This document shows, piece after piece, positions 8,754 to 16,898 of a stretch of DNA of 16,898 nucleotides. Numbering within the stretch: position 1 is the first letter of the stretch; each line of letters begins with the position of its first letter. Location of the stretch: assembly GCA_001598975.1 (NCBI GenBank), contig BBXU01000764.1, positions 1 through 16,898 of the forward strand, written 5' to 3'. A program made the position numbers and the translations under genes. This DNA comes from Parachlorella kessleri. Its lineage: Eukaryota > Chlorophyta > Trebouxiophyceae > Chlorellales > Chlorellaceae. A model generated the notes under the pieces. That model searched no databases. It was not told the DNA's origin and saw only the letters and a list, made by a program, of their open reading frames with translations.

Positions 8754-10851
8754 TCAGCGTTTCACTAAACCGGCCTCTTTGTCCCACTGATCCGCCGACT
8801 TCACTTCATCGATGATCTGCTTCTCTGGCGTCACAATGCCGTCGATAATGCCATACTCCAGAGCGTCCTTGGGCTGCATGTAGAGTGGCCGCTGCATGTC
8901 CTGCAACAGAAGTGGAAAAACCGCAACCACAATGTCAGGATCGCGGTTGCACTATGGCTGATGCTCAACTATGGCTAATGCTCACATGTTCAGGCTGTGT
9001 GGCTGGCAACCAGTCAGGTCAGCCCAAAAGGGAAGGACTGCCCACTGCCAAACTAGGGCCCCTAGCCAGGAGGACTGGTGGACTCTTTCTGTTGGTGGTC
9101 CACATTGCCCGCTAGAGAGCCGCTACAAGCCGAGAGCCGCTGTCACGCTGCCAGGCTGCCCTTACTAAAGCTCACGCAGCCACAAACTGCTCATTTGTTT
9201 ATGACGAAGCCTGCCCTGAGCTGCCCCTCTCCACAACACCCCCTTGCCTGACCACCTGACTACCATCGACAGCACTCCCCTGTTGGCCCTTTGACACATG
9301 CCCCTGCTTGCTGGCAATCGTTCAAACTTTATGTCGCTGACTCACCCTGTCAAGCTTCTCCACACTGTGGCCCGTCGTCCGCGCGAGAATATTCAACATG
9401 TTTTGCTTCTGGGCCAGAACCTGCAGTTCAGGCCAGAGGAAGCACGCTTACCACATGTCTGACACAGCCAGGCAGCACTAAGGGGGGGCAGCAACAGCAG
9501 GCGATAGCAACACGTGCTACACTGCCGTAACAGAATAAGCGAAGCCTGGGTACGCCCACAGCAACCCTTGCCGCCCTGCCATGCCCGTATTGGTCGAGCC
9601 GCCGACTTCCACACTTCATCCAAAAGGAAAGGCCCAGCAACCCTGACACCTTGGCATGAAACTTGTGAACAGCAAGTTCAAGTCCTCCCCGTTCGTACCT
9701 CCATCCACTTGATCTGGATTTCGATGGCCTGCCGCTGCCCCGTGGGCGGCACCCGCGGCTGGTGCAACATGGCCGTTGCATGCTCCAGCATAAACCGCTT
9801 GCCCTTGGCGCCAGCTGACAGCAGCATGCAGGACTGGCCGATTGCCACGCCCACGCCTACGGTGTGCACCTGCGAGAAAGGGAGCCAGCGGGTGAGCTGG
9901 CAACTGGTTTGTGTAGCAGCAGGGCGGTTTGTACTGCTGCCATGCATACCACCGCAGGAGATTGGGCACCCAGAGGCCCTGCGGCCGCAAGGCAAAAGGT
10001 GAAGTACCCCAAGCGCACCCAGACGCACAGCCTGGAGAAATAGAAAGTGAGCGGTCAGTTCCACTCCTTCCTAGGCTCCCCCAGCACAGGCGAGCCCTGC
10101 TCAAGCCCCCAACAACATCATCCCTGCTGCCGCACCTCATTCTTGACGAAGCACATGGTGTCGTAGATGGCTGTGCCCTCCGTCTCGAAGCCCACCGTCT
10201 CGCCGTCCGCCCTGGTAGTCCCTGTGGAGTTGATGTACAAGTAAATGGGCTTGGTGCGGTCCTTGTGCTGCAGGTACAGCATCTCTGCGATGATGAGCTC
10301 CGTCACCGCCGGCACGAGCGGCATCCCCAGGTAGCAGATGCGGCTGTCCAGCAGCAGAGACGGCAGGTCAGGCGGTGGTGTGCGGGGCTTGTGGTCGTCG
10401 CCGCCGCTGGACACTGCCGCCCCTGGCGCTCCAGAAGATGCCTCTATCACAGGTGGCAGCGCCACGCTACTGTCAGGCGTCCACAGGTCAGGGAACCGCT
10501 GCTGGTCATGGCCGACCTGGGCTGCTGCTGCAGAAATGGTGGAAAGAAAAAGCAGGAAGGGTCTGTTTTCCATAATAAGGACAGATGCTCACCGAGCGGG
10601 TATATCAGTGCACACAGTTCTATGCGACCAAGCCGCACCTCAAACTATACAAGGTTCTGGTGCTCCTCAGGGCTGCCACAGCTACCAAACCTCAAGTTAC
10701 ATGTGAAGCATAGCGCGACCTGATAGCCACCTGCTGCTGTTCTTGCTCTTCGATACGGCCTGCTGCTGCGTGGCTGGGCAGCGAAGGTCGCATGCTTGCG
10801 TCCATCAGCTGCCAGACCCCTCCTTGCTAAAGGCTGCATGTGCAGCAGCAT
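8754..10851 (-). CDS. CLPR3: ATP-dependent Clp protease proteolytic-like subunit ClpR3, plastid (Ser-less ClpP homologue)
   Basis: Five exons (10731-10851, 10136-10527, 9699-9869, 9346-9420, 8754-8900) give 301 residues, near the plant ClpR3 length. An Arg/Ala-rich N-terminus (MLLHMQPLARRGLAADGR) looks like a transit peptide. An in-frame ATG at 10983 would add 44 residues that also look transit-like, so the start is uncertain. The Clp fold begins at LPSLLLDSRICYLGMPLVP. The motifs YINSTGTTRADGETVG and AGAKGKRF, then LHQPRVP, match ClpR3 rather than ClpR1, ClpR2 or ClpR4. The nucleophile position of ClpP (AASMGA) reads AIGQSC, with Gly182 in place of Ser, which defines a non-proteolytic ClpR. 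The His of the triad is kept as LHQP (His207). The protein is expected to sit in the plastid Clp core ring with ClpP1. The first donor (GTGGCT) is weak, but its phase fits. Confidence 0.93.
8952..8985. repeat. 17-bp tandem duplication in a CLPR3 intron
   Basis: CTATGGCTGATGCTCAA at 8952-8968 is followed at once by CTATGGCTAATGCTCAC at 8969-8985, with two differences. It lies in the last intron (8901-9345). Confidence 0.9.
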
Positions 10852-11258
10852 GGTGTGCACGTTGGTGCAGCCGCTCCCGCTCGAACTGCAGCTAGAGATG
10901 ATGCCAAGCCTACAACTAGCAGAGCGAGAGTGCCAAGCCTTGTTTATAACTAAAAGATGTTGAGCAGTAGCAGTGGCATGCATGGAGCTCTCGAGGACAA
11001 GGCCTCATCTGGGCCACCTCGGCAGCAGGCTTGGCAGTGGCGGGCTCACAAAACCCACACAAAGTACCTCTTCAAGTCTCTATCACAGGGAAAAACAAGT
11101 TTTGATATTGTTTCAGGTTGATCACAGTTGGGCGCTGGAGCACTACCCAACGCGGAGGCCCTTTGGCCACTGGGCCTTGGATCCCCAGCAGGGTCCTTTG
11201 ACCTGATGAATGCACTGTGATGGCCTCCTGGTGACGTCTCCGCGAAACACAAGCCGCC
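10852..11258. promoter_or_regulatory. Divergent promoter region between CLPR3 and TFIIE beta
   Basis: Only 407 bases separate the two start codons, or 275 if CLPR3 starts at 10983. It must hold two promoters and two 5' UTRs. No TATA box or strong repeat was seen. The right end gives a good start context (AAGCCGCC before ATGG). Confidence 0.6.
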
Positions 11259-13754
11259 ATGGCCGCCCTCCAAGCTGCCCTTGCCAAGTTCAGGAGCAGG
11301 GCAGTTGTAGCTAGCAATGTCAAGGAGGCGGGCCGAAAGGAGCGGGAGGAGAAGATACAACAAAAGGCCGCTGCAGAGGCGAAGCAGGCAGGCAGGTCTT
11401 TCACACTGGCTGTCTCAGACACGACACGCTGCTACACGACACCCTGCCACTGCCATCACGCGGTCACTGCCTTTCTACAACACGCAAGAACGTTGCCCTT
11501 CGTGTCGTGCTATCATAGCAACGCGGAAAGACACGCTCTGAAGTAGCTGACATGACATAGTGCGGCTAGGTTGCAAGCTGCTTGGAAGACCTCCCCATGG
11601 CTTCCCAATCTCCTTTGCAGAGAGAAAGACAGGGACCAAGCGGCCCAGGGCCAAGTCCAACGCAGCAGCGACTTCGTCAGCCGCCTCTGATGGTGGTGCA
11701 TCTGGGTCGGGCGTGGCTGGGGGTGCCACGAGCTGGAAAACATTGCCGCTGCCGCAAGCTCTTGAACCGCTAGGCATGCGCCGCTGGGTGAGCATGAACT
11801 CGTTGACCTAGGGTATATGTGCCATGCAGCGTGACATCCTCATGAGCAGGCATTTATACTCAACGGTCCTCTGGTCAACATCGGGGCGCTGGTTGTGTTA
11901 AGCCTAGAGACCATTTGGCAATCAGCTGTGTGGGAGACTCGTCCAGGACTAGTTAAGGAGGCTTGGAGTGAAGCGGTGCTGCTGGTGTGCAGAGAGTGAT
12001 AGAGTTTCTACGTGGCGTGGATGGACCACAAAGCGTCGAGGATGTCCTGCAAGGCACTGGCAGGCAAGCTGTGCAGTGGCCGTCATCCTGTGAGCGATGC
12101 CAGTTCAGCAGGCGCCTAGCAGTGCTCCAACCCAGGAGCTGGAACATGAATTTATTTTCTGCGGCTCGGTCACGCGAATTCTCGCCGTTGTCCTCTTTAG
12201 ACCCTGCATCTGGCTGCGCAACTTTAGGATGGGTTATGTGTTTGCAAGATACTGAGGATGGAGGCTGAGGTTCAGGATATGTCCTGCGTTGCAGGGATTT
12301 GAGAGTGGAGGCTGACCTGGTGGACAGCCTGGCCACCCATCCCAATGTCAGCGTCAGCGAGGATGGGACCAGCTATGTGTACAGAAGCAACATCCAGGTG
12401 AGCGGCTTGCATGGCTGCGGCTGTTGAGGCAGACGCAATCATCAGCAGAGGGTGAACGGCACCATGTGGGACGCAATTACAACAGCATCTTGCAATACAA
12501 CAAACTTGTTCACCAGATGTATATCTCCCTCTCTGGGCCCTGCAGGCCAAGAACCGGACGGAGCTGCTGAAGCACATACAAACCTCTGACAAGCCGGTGA
12601 CTGTCAAGGAGATATCCGATGCCTACGTGGCTGCCAAGCAGGACGTGGAGGTGAGATATGCCTTGCCTTGAGGCAGCTGCAGGGTTGAGCCACACAGGGT
12701 GGTGGTTAAGTTATCTTTACGTGCTCAGTGCGGGGCGCAGCACTGACCATGTGCTTGGCACCACCCACGACTGCAATGATTTGAAAGCGTCGTTTCTTCT
12801 GCACCTGCATCTGCAGTCGCTCGTCAAAGAGGGCCATGTCTGGGCACTTCATAGCTATGACCTCCAGGTGAGAATCACCCGGCAAGGCCTGCGCATGCTA
12901 TGTTTCATTCCTCGTGCACAGTATACTACGGTTCTTCTGGTGACTGATATGTCCTCTGTACACATCCAGCCCCGCCGCAGTCCTTACAGCCCTTCCTGGC
13001 GGCTGCAACAGGCCAGTGCACCAGCTTGCTGGCCTTTCAGGGACCTTGTGAAGCTGCCAAGGAGGTATTCAACTGTTTGCTGGGGCGCCCTTCCCTATGT
13101 GCGAGGTGCTGTGGCCTTGTGTGTGCTGCACGGTCGTATACCTTTCTTGTCACCGCAGGAGGATGTGCTCTTCCCCGTGGACCCTCGCCTGGCGGCTCTG
13201 CGGCCGGTGGGCGGCGAGCTTGCAGATCTCTGGGTGGCCCAGCAGCTGCCGGATGATGACGAGGATATGGCAGCGGAGCTGAGGAAAATCGGTGGGTGCT
13301 TGTGCGACATCGCAGCATGGCTCTGGGGGCTCATTGTGATTACTGTCCTCAAGGCCAGGTGTTGACAAGGGCAGGAGATGGTCCATACTCCAGAAAGGCA
13401 GGTGGACGCTGGCGGCTTAACACTGTGTCATGCAGGACTGTGGCCACCACAGGACTGTGGCCACCACATGTGGTGGCACTTGTTATTGGTGTCGTGAATA
13501 CTGCTGAAGGGGCTCCCAGCAGTGATGCTTTTGCACTGCACTGTCAGCAGCACCAATCGTATCAACTATGAGTTCATACATGCGCTTCCCCTTCCTCAGG
13601 CCTGAAGCCCGCACCTCGCAAGGCGCCCCGCCGGCGGATGCCCTCTGAGCGCAAGAAGAAGGCGCGGAAGCAGCAGCGGATACGGAATGTGACTAATGTT
13701 CACCTCATGGATACCGGGATCTTTGAGGGGGAGGCGCCTACACAGATAGACTGA
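11259..13754 (+). CDS. TFA2: General transcription factor IIE subunit beta (TFIIE-beta)
   Basis: Eight exons (11259-11391, 11621-11787, 11993-12063, 12295-12397, 12546-12650, 12817-12867, 13159-13291, 13600-13754) give 305 residues, close to plant and animal TFIIE beta. TFIIE recruits TFIIH to the RNA polymerase II preinitiation complex. The N-terminus (MAALQAALAKFRSRAV) parallels the short helix found in plant members. The first winged helix runs from RVIEFLRGVDGPQSVEDVL through VDSLATHPNVSVSEDG and NRTELLKHI. The second follows with PVTVKEISDAY and KEGHVWALHSYD. The end is a basic segment (PRKAPRRRMPSERKKKARK, then NVTNVHL), as in the family. The exon 3 to 4 junction keeps an ungapped alignment to Arabidopsis TFIIE beta only with a GC donor. 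The exon 1 donor is less certain: GC at 11392, or GT at 11396 with a shifted acceptor. Several introns are near 150 to 300 bases. Confidence 0.9.
12064..12294 (+). other. GC-AG intron in the TFIIE beta gene
   Basis: The exon ends in GGCAG and the intron begins GCAAGC, close to the GC-AG consensus (AG then GCAAGT). It ends TTGCAG. Phase 2 matches the one leftover base of the next exon. GT donors nearby either break the frame (12094, GTGAGC) or have poor consensus and add residues (12082, GTCATC). Confidence 0.75.
13434..13477. repeat. 17-bp tandem duplication running into an 18-bp perfect palindrome
   Basis: AGGACTGTGGCCACCAC occurs at 13434-13450 and again at 13451-13467. The second copy forms the left arm of the palindrome GCCACCACA/TGTGGTGGC at 13460-13477. 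All of this is inside the last intron (13292-13599) of the TFIIE beta gene. Confidence 0.92.
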
Positions 13755-14081
13755 CCTAGGTTAGGGTGCTGGTGGTGTGATGTAGTCATTAGGCCAGGAA
13801 CTGTAGGCTTGGACGCAGGGTGGCAAGATTGCGATACGGATGGAATGAGGCAGGCTGGGGTCCGCATATTTGACCTTCAACTGCGAAAGGTGTGGTTGAT
13901 GATTTTGTAGGTGTAGGTTAAGCAGGAGTTCATGCAGCACGCTAAGTGGCAGCAAGCCTCTAAGTGGCAGATTGGTGTCGTTGTTGGGCTGCGGGCCTGT
14001 GACTTGTGCTGCGAATGTACTTTTACAGGCAGTTTATAGGTTGATTTCGCAGGGGGCTTCGTGATTTGCCGTCTGACCGTC

Positions 14082-14086
14082 TTACA
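14082..14086 (-). terminator. Candidate TGTAA polyadenylation signal of PRORP
   Basis: Plus-strand TTACA about 357 bases beyond the PRORP stop reads TGTAA on the minus strand. A second copy at 14023-14027 is an alternative. Confidence 0.45.
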
Positions 14087-14214
14087 AAGTGAGGCTTGGT
14101 GCAGGGTGGTTGGGCTGCTAGCTGCTTTGTTTTTTAACTTAGCCAAAGGTTGGTACCCTTAATAGGGAGAAGGCAGTTCTGCTAGCTATGCGCATGCAGC
14201 TTTACCTACGCGCA

Positions 14215-14219
14215 TGTAA
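14215..14219 (+). terminator. Candidate TGTAA polyadenylation signal of TFIIE beta
   Basis: This is the first TGTAA found on the plus strand after the stop at 13754, about 460 bases downstream. It sits at the right arm of a 7-bp inverted repeat. Confidence 0.45.
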
Positions 14220-14263
14220 AGCCACCAATTCTGCTGTTGACGAGGTCTCAAGCCACCAGGCAC

Positions 14264-14300
14264 TGGTCCAGTGATAAGGACAACTGATTGTCTTAATCAG
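14264..14300 (+). other. tRNA-Arg(UCU)-like D-arm and anticodon-arm fragment (probably degenerate)
   Basis: TGGTCCAGTGATAAGGAC resembles a eukaryotic tRNA D-arm / A-box. It is followed by CTGAT, a seven-base loop TGTCTTA and ATCAG, a perfect 5-bp anticodon-like stem with TCT in the anticodon position. Base 33 would be G rather than the invariant U, and no T-arm (GGTTCGAATCC) follows. A functional tRNA is therefore unlikely. Confidence 0.25.
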
Positions 14301-14442
14301 CCTTCACCTTTTGCAAATGCCGCTATCCATCATGACTTTCCACTTGGGCGCCGCTGTTGCTACCACCTCTTGCACAACATGCTGCACTGGGCTCGAGGGT
14401 TTTCTGCAGAATTCCGGCTGCCAACTGCCTGCTGTTCTGCCC

Positions 14443-16193
14443 TCACTGCCGCACAACTCCTACAGTTGCTGCCCCAGCTTCCCTGGTGCCAGTCTTCCCT
14501 GCAGCCACCCCAGCCCCACTGGCATCGGAAGCAGCTGCTGGCACCCTCCTGGCACAGAGCCAAGGCCCCTCCTCTGCTGGGAAGACCCAGGAGCCACAGT
14601 CCAGCTCTTGCACGCAGGTGGTGAAGGGGGGCGGGTACTCGAACTGCAAGCAAGGAGCAGGGCGGCAGAGTGAGGACAGAACATGTGGTGGGCAAAAGAG
14701 GCACACATCTCCTCCTGCAGGACCCAGAAACGAGTGGCACAGGGGTGCTTGAACGCAGTGTGGAAGGGGCCAGGTTCTTTGACTGCATGGCTGCATGGCA
14801 TCGTGGGTGCAGCTGATCAGGGCCGCCAACTGGCTCTGCTTCTTCCTACGCCAAGGCCCTCATACCCACAAGCTCCACAACAAGTGTACAACCCGACCAC
14901 CTCAGACAGCCCACCCCCAGTACCTGTGCTGGTGTCAGTGATGCTGTCAACATCCTACTTACCCAGAATCTCACTCGGTGCGCCCAATCACCTGAAGCCT
15001 GCCTCCCCGCACGATCCTGTACTTGAGCTTGTGTCCACTTTTTTCCTCGACATCCCAACACCATGACCTAAAGCCCATATCCCATTCTCAACATCCCCAC
15101 ACCAGTGCCAAACAGCACCATGGCCGAATTTTAACATCAACAAGACCAAAAAAACAGCAGCACGACTAGTGTTGAGCCCTCACCTGCAGGCCGCCCACGC
15201 CAAAGCGATACTTTAGCTGATGCCGCTGCTTCCACTTGGCAAAGAACTTGGGCGCCAGAAGCTGGAAGATGTGGTCACGCATCTCGTCATTGCTGACTAG
15301 CAGCCCGCGCTCCCCCGCGGCCACAGCAGCGTAGATCCAGTACCTGCGCGCATGCCGAACACAGGCAACACAGTCAGTGTCATGTGAAGGTTCACTCGCA
15401 GCCCCGGCTTGCTTAGGATCTCGGCAATGCCCACGAGCATAAATACCTTGGGGCTCCAGACAAAAGCGCACGGTACGTCAACCATGTGCCTGCCATCGCA
15501 GCTTGATGCACCTTTTGTTGACAACCCAAATGCGGCCAGGCAGGTGACAGGTCTTGTGTGAGGCAGGTCCGTCATAAGGCAAGGGCAGCAGCCAGACAGG
15601 AGTACCCAGGGCATAGCCTCCCTGTCCGGACAACTTCAAGCCACAGCATGGCCAGCAGGCAGGCAGCCAACCACACTCACCAGTCATCGTTGGAGCCCGC
15701 AGGCGTGGCGAAGAACTGCCCGGCAGCCTTCATCTCCTCCAGCAGAGCCTTGGCCCTGGGCTCACGCGCCTGCACACCAGCCAGGCCCGCAGCACAGCAG
15801 ACGCTGGGAAAGGCTGCGCTGGTGCAAGGGAGGGGATTCTAAGAATCTATCACAGGCTCACGCACCTGCACGACAGCCAGGCCCTCCAGCAAGAGCAGAT
15901 GCTACCAAGGCTGTGCTGGTGGCACCCCCGGGCGACAAGATGACGTAGCAAGTACACTAGCCCTTCTTGGCACACCCGCAGCCCCACTCTTGCCGTTGGG
16001 GCAACTATAAGCCCCATGAGAACTACACTTTTTGAAGATTTCTTTGGTCTTGCTTAGACTGAGAATGACCAGGGCCATGTGTCAAGTACAAATCATATAA
16101 TAGCACACCTGGGGAGCCTTGGTGCGGCCGACATGGAGGATGACTAAGGGTTTGAGGTCTGGATGTCGCTTTAGTAGGTGCTGCCGCACAGCT
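14443..16193 (-). CDS. PRORP: Protein-only RNase P (PRORP), NYN metallonuclease domain (partial, 5' exons off right edge)
   Basis: Four 3' exons are visible (16109-16193, 15681-15769, 15184-15343, 14443-14643), about 215 residues with closed phases. PRORP cuts 5' leaders from precursor tRNAs. The first exon gives KPLVILHVGRT, the strand before the active site. The next junction restores SNDDW-YWIYAAV, with two metal-binding aspartates. LLVSNDEMRDH then carries the third. FFAKWKQRHQ and YPPPFTTCVQE follow, as in plant PRORPs. The first active-site Asp (DGANV region) and the PPR repeats must lie further right. The cysteine of WLC is kept, but the position of the zinc-ligand His in GTWH reads Val (GSWVFP). 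A tail of about 30 Ala/Gly/Thr-rich residues ends at TGA 14445-14443. The incoming phase of exon 16109-16193 implies an upstream exon ending in phase 2. Confidence 0.92.
15760..15924. repeat. Imperfect direct duplication spanning a PRORP 3' splice site
   Basis: About 67 bases at 15760-15826 reappear, roughly 80% identical by eye, at 15856-15924, offset 96 bases. Shared blocks include GCTCACGC, CCTGCAC, AGCCAGGCCC and GCTGGTG. The left copy contains the acceptor and first ten bases of exon 15681-15769 (minus strand). The right copy is therefore an intronic decoy acceptor (TCGTGCAG before GTGCGTGAG). Confidence 0.85.
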
Positions 16194-16653
16194 CTGCAAA
16201 GCAGTGCTTAGCCAGTGATACTTGTGTGATCACATTGGGGGCTGGTTACTGGGCCAAAAATACGTAGGCTAAGAAGTCAGCAGCAAGGCTTTCAAGGCGG
16301 TTGACAAAGTGCGAAAGGGTTAGGACCTGGGGCAGCCATGCTCATGCAGCAAGCAGGTACATCTGTTCCTGATTTGCTCCCCATGCATACCTACTGCTCA
16401 TGGCACAGATCTGCATGTGTGAGACAGGTACAGCAGACCGGTATAACGGGGCTGGCCAGCTATGCGTACTCCTGGTACACCTGTCATAATAATAATAATA
16501 AGCTTGCTGTCCAGCTACTTACCTCATTACTTCTTTATTCCTCTTCTCTTGCCCCACAAGTCCCAATGTGTATGTCTAGTGTCATAGTCTTAGGTTTTTT
16601 GCGCCAGACACGACGCATCTACGGCACAGTCTGCTGCTGTGGGAAGCGTTTTG
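16194..16653 (-). other. PRORP intron sequence, no exon recognised
   Basis: The 460 bases upstream of the first visible PRORP exon were read for the expected DGANV-type motif and PPR repeats; none was found. It holds a short AAT repeat around 16485-16501. It is best read as intron continuing to the window edge. Confidence 0.55.
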
Positions 16654-16890
<237 letters not shown>

Positions 16891-16898
16891 TTGTATTG

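Larger units (their letters stand above)
13755..14442. other. Convergent 3' region between TFIIE beta and PRORP
   Basis: No coding exon is recognised in 688 bases. A plus-strand TGTAA lies at 14215-14219 and minus-strand TGTAA (plus TTACA) at 14082-14086 and 14023-14027, so the two 3' UTRs probably overlap. A short hairpin, GCTTTAC with GTAAAGC (14199-14222), includes the plus-strand TGTAA. A tRNA-like fragment lies at 14264-14300. Confidence 0.6.

Noticed and set aside
9514..10002. Plus-strand frames of 160 to 260 residues across CLPR3
   Set aside because: They are antisense to well-supported CLPR3 exons and their introns.
14683..15066. Plus-strand 127-residue frame, proline/serine-rich
   Set aside because: It lies antisense in a PRORP intron (14644-15183) with no recognisable domain.
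16194..16653. Search for the missing PRORP exon with the first catalytic Asp
   Set aside because: No DGAN-like coding segment was found on the minus strand; the exon is presumed beyond the right edge.

Overview
The window looks like nuclear DNA of a green alga, most likely a chlorophyte of the Chlorophyceae. Every recognisable protein is broken into short exons by 80 to 450-base introns with GT(G/A)AG-type donors and TGCAG acceptors. Start codons sit in ACC/GCC-ATG contexts. TGTAA motifs, the usual chlorophycean polyadenylation signal, lie 250 to 650 bases after the stop codons. Two of the proteins (a ClpR subunit and a chlorophyllase) carry N-termini that look like chloroplast transit peptides. 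The genus cannot be named from the sequence.

Layout, left to right. (1) 176-2716, minus: 5' part of an F-box plus JmjC oxygenase gene (JMJ21/JMJ22 type), running off the left edge. Its first intron is mostly a 67-bp tandem repeat. (2) 2717-4109: no gene recognised; it holds a perfect 26-bp palindrome. (3) 4110-4529, minus: an intronless 139-residue protein with four membrane spans, not recognised. (4) 4530-5212: divergent promoter region with four ACGT-core elements. (5) 5213-7814, plus: chloroplast-targeted chlorophyllase, six exons. (6) 7815-8753: convergent 3' region. (7) 8754-10851, minus: CLPR3, a plastid Clp subunit without the catalytic serine, five exons. (8) 10852-11258: short divergent promoter. 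(9) 11259-13754, plus: general transcription factor TFIIE beta subunit, eight exons, with one clear and one probable GC-AG intron. (10) 13755-14442: convergent 3' region with a tRNA-Arg-like fragment. (11) 14443-16193, minus: 3' part of the protein-only RNase P gene (PRORP), running off the right edge. (12) 16654-16889: a nested ATTT/ATCT microsatellite at the right edge.

The exon models were built by hand from splice consensus, phase agreement and remembered family motifs. All exon-exon phases of the five spliced genes close without forcing, except the first TFIIE beta intron, which has competing solutions. The genes do not form an obvious pathway. CLPR3 and the chlorophyllase both act in the plastid (proteolysis and chlorophyll breakdown), but they are convergent neighbours and not a co-regulated pair. 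TFIIE beta and CLPR3 share one short intergenic region. I found no mobile element, CRISPR array, virus or gene cluster of a new kind. The most interesting points are structural: duplicated 3' splice sites, GC-AG introns, a zinc-ligand substitution in PRORP, the orphan membrane protein, and the ACGT cluster.
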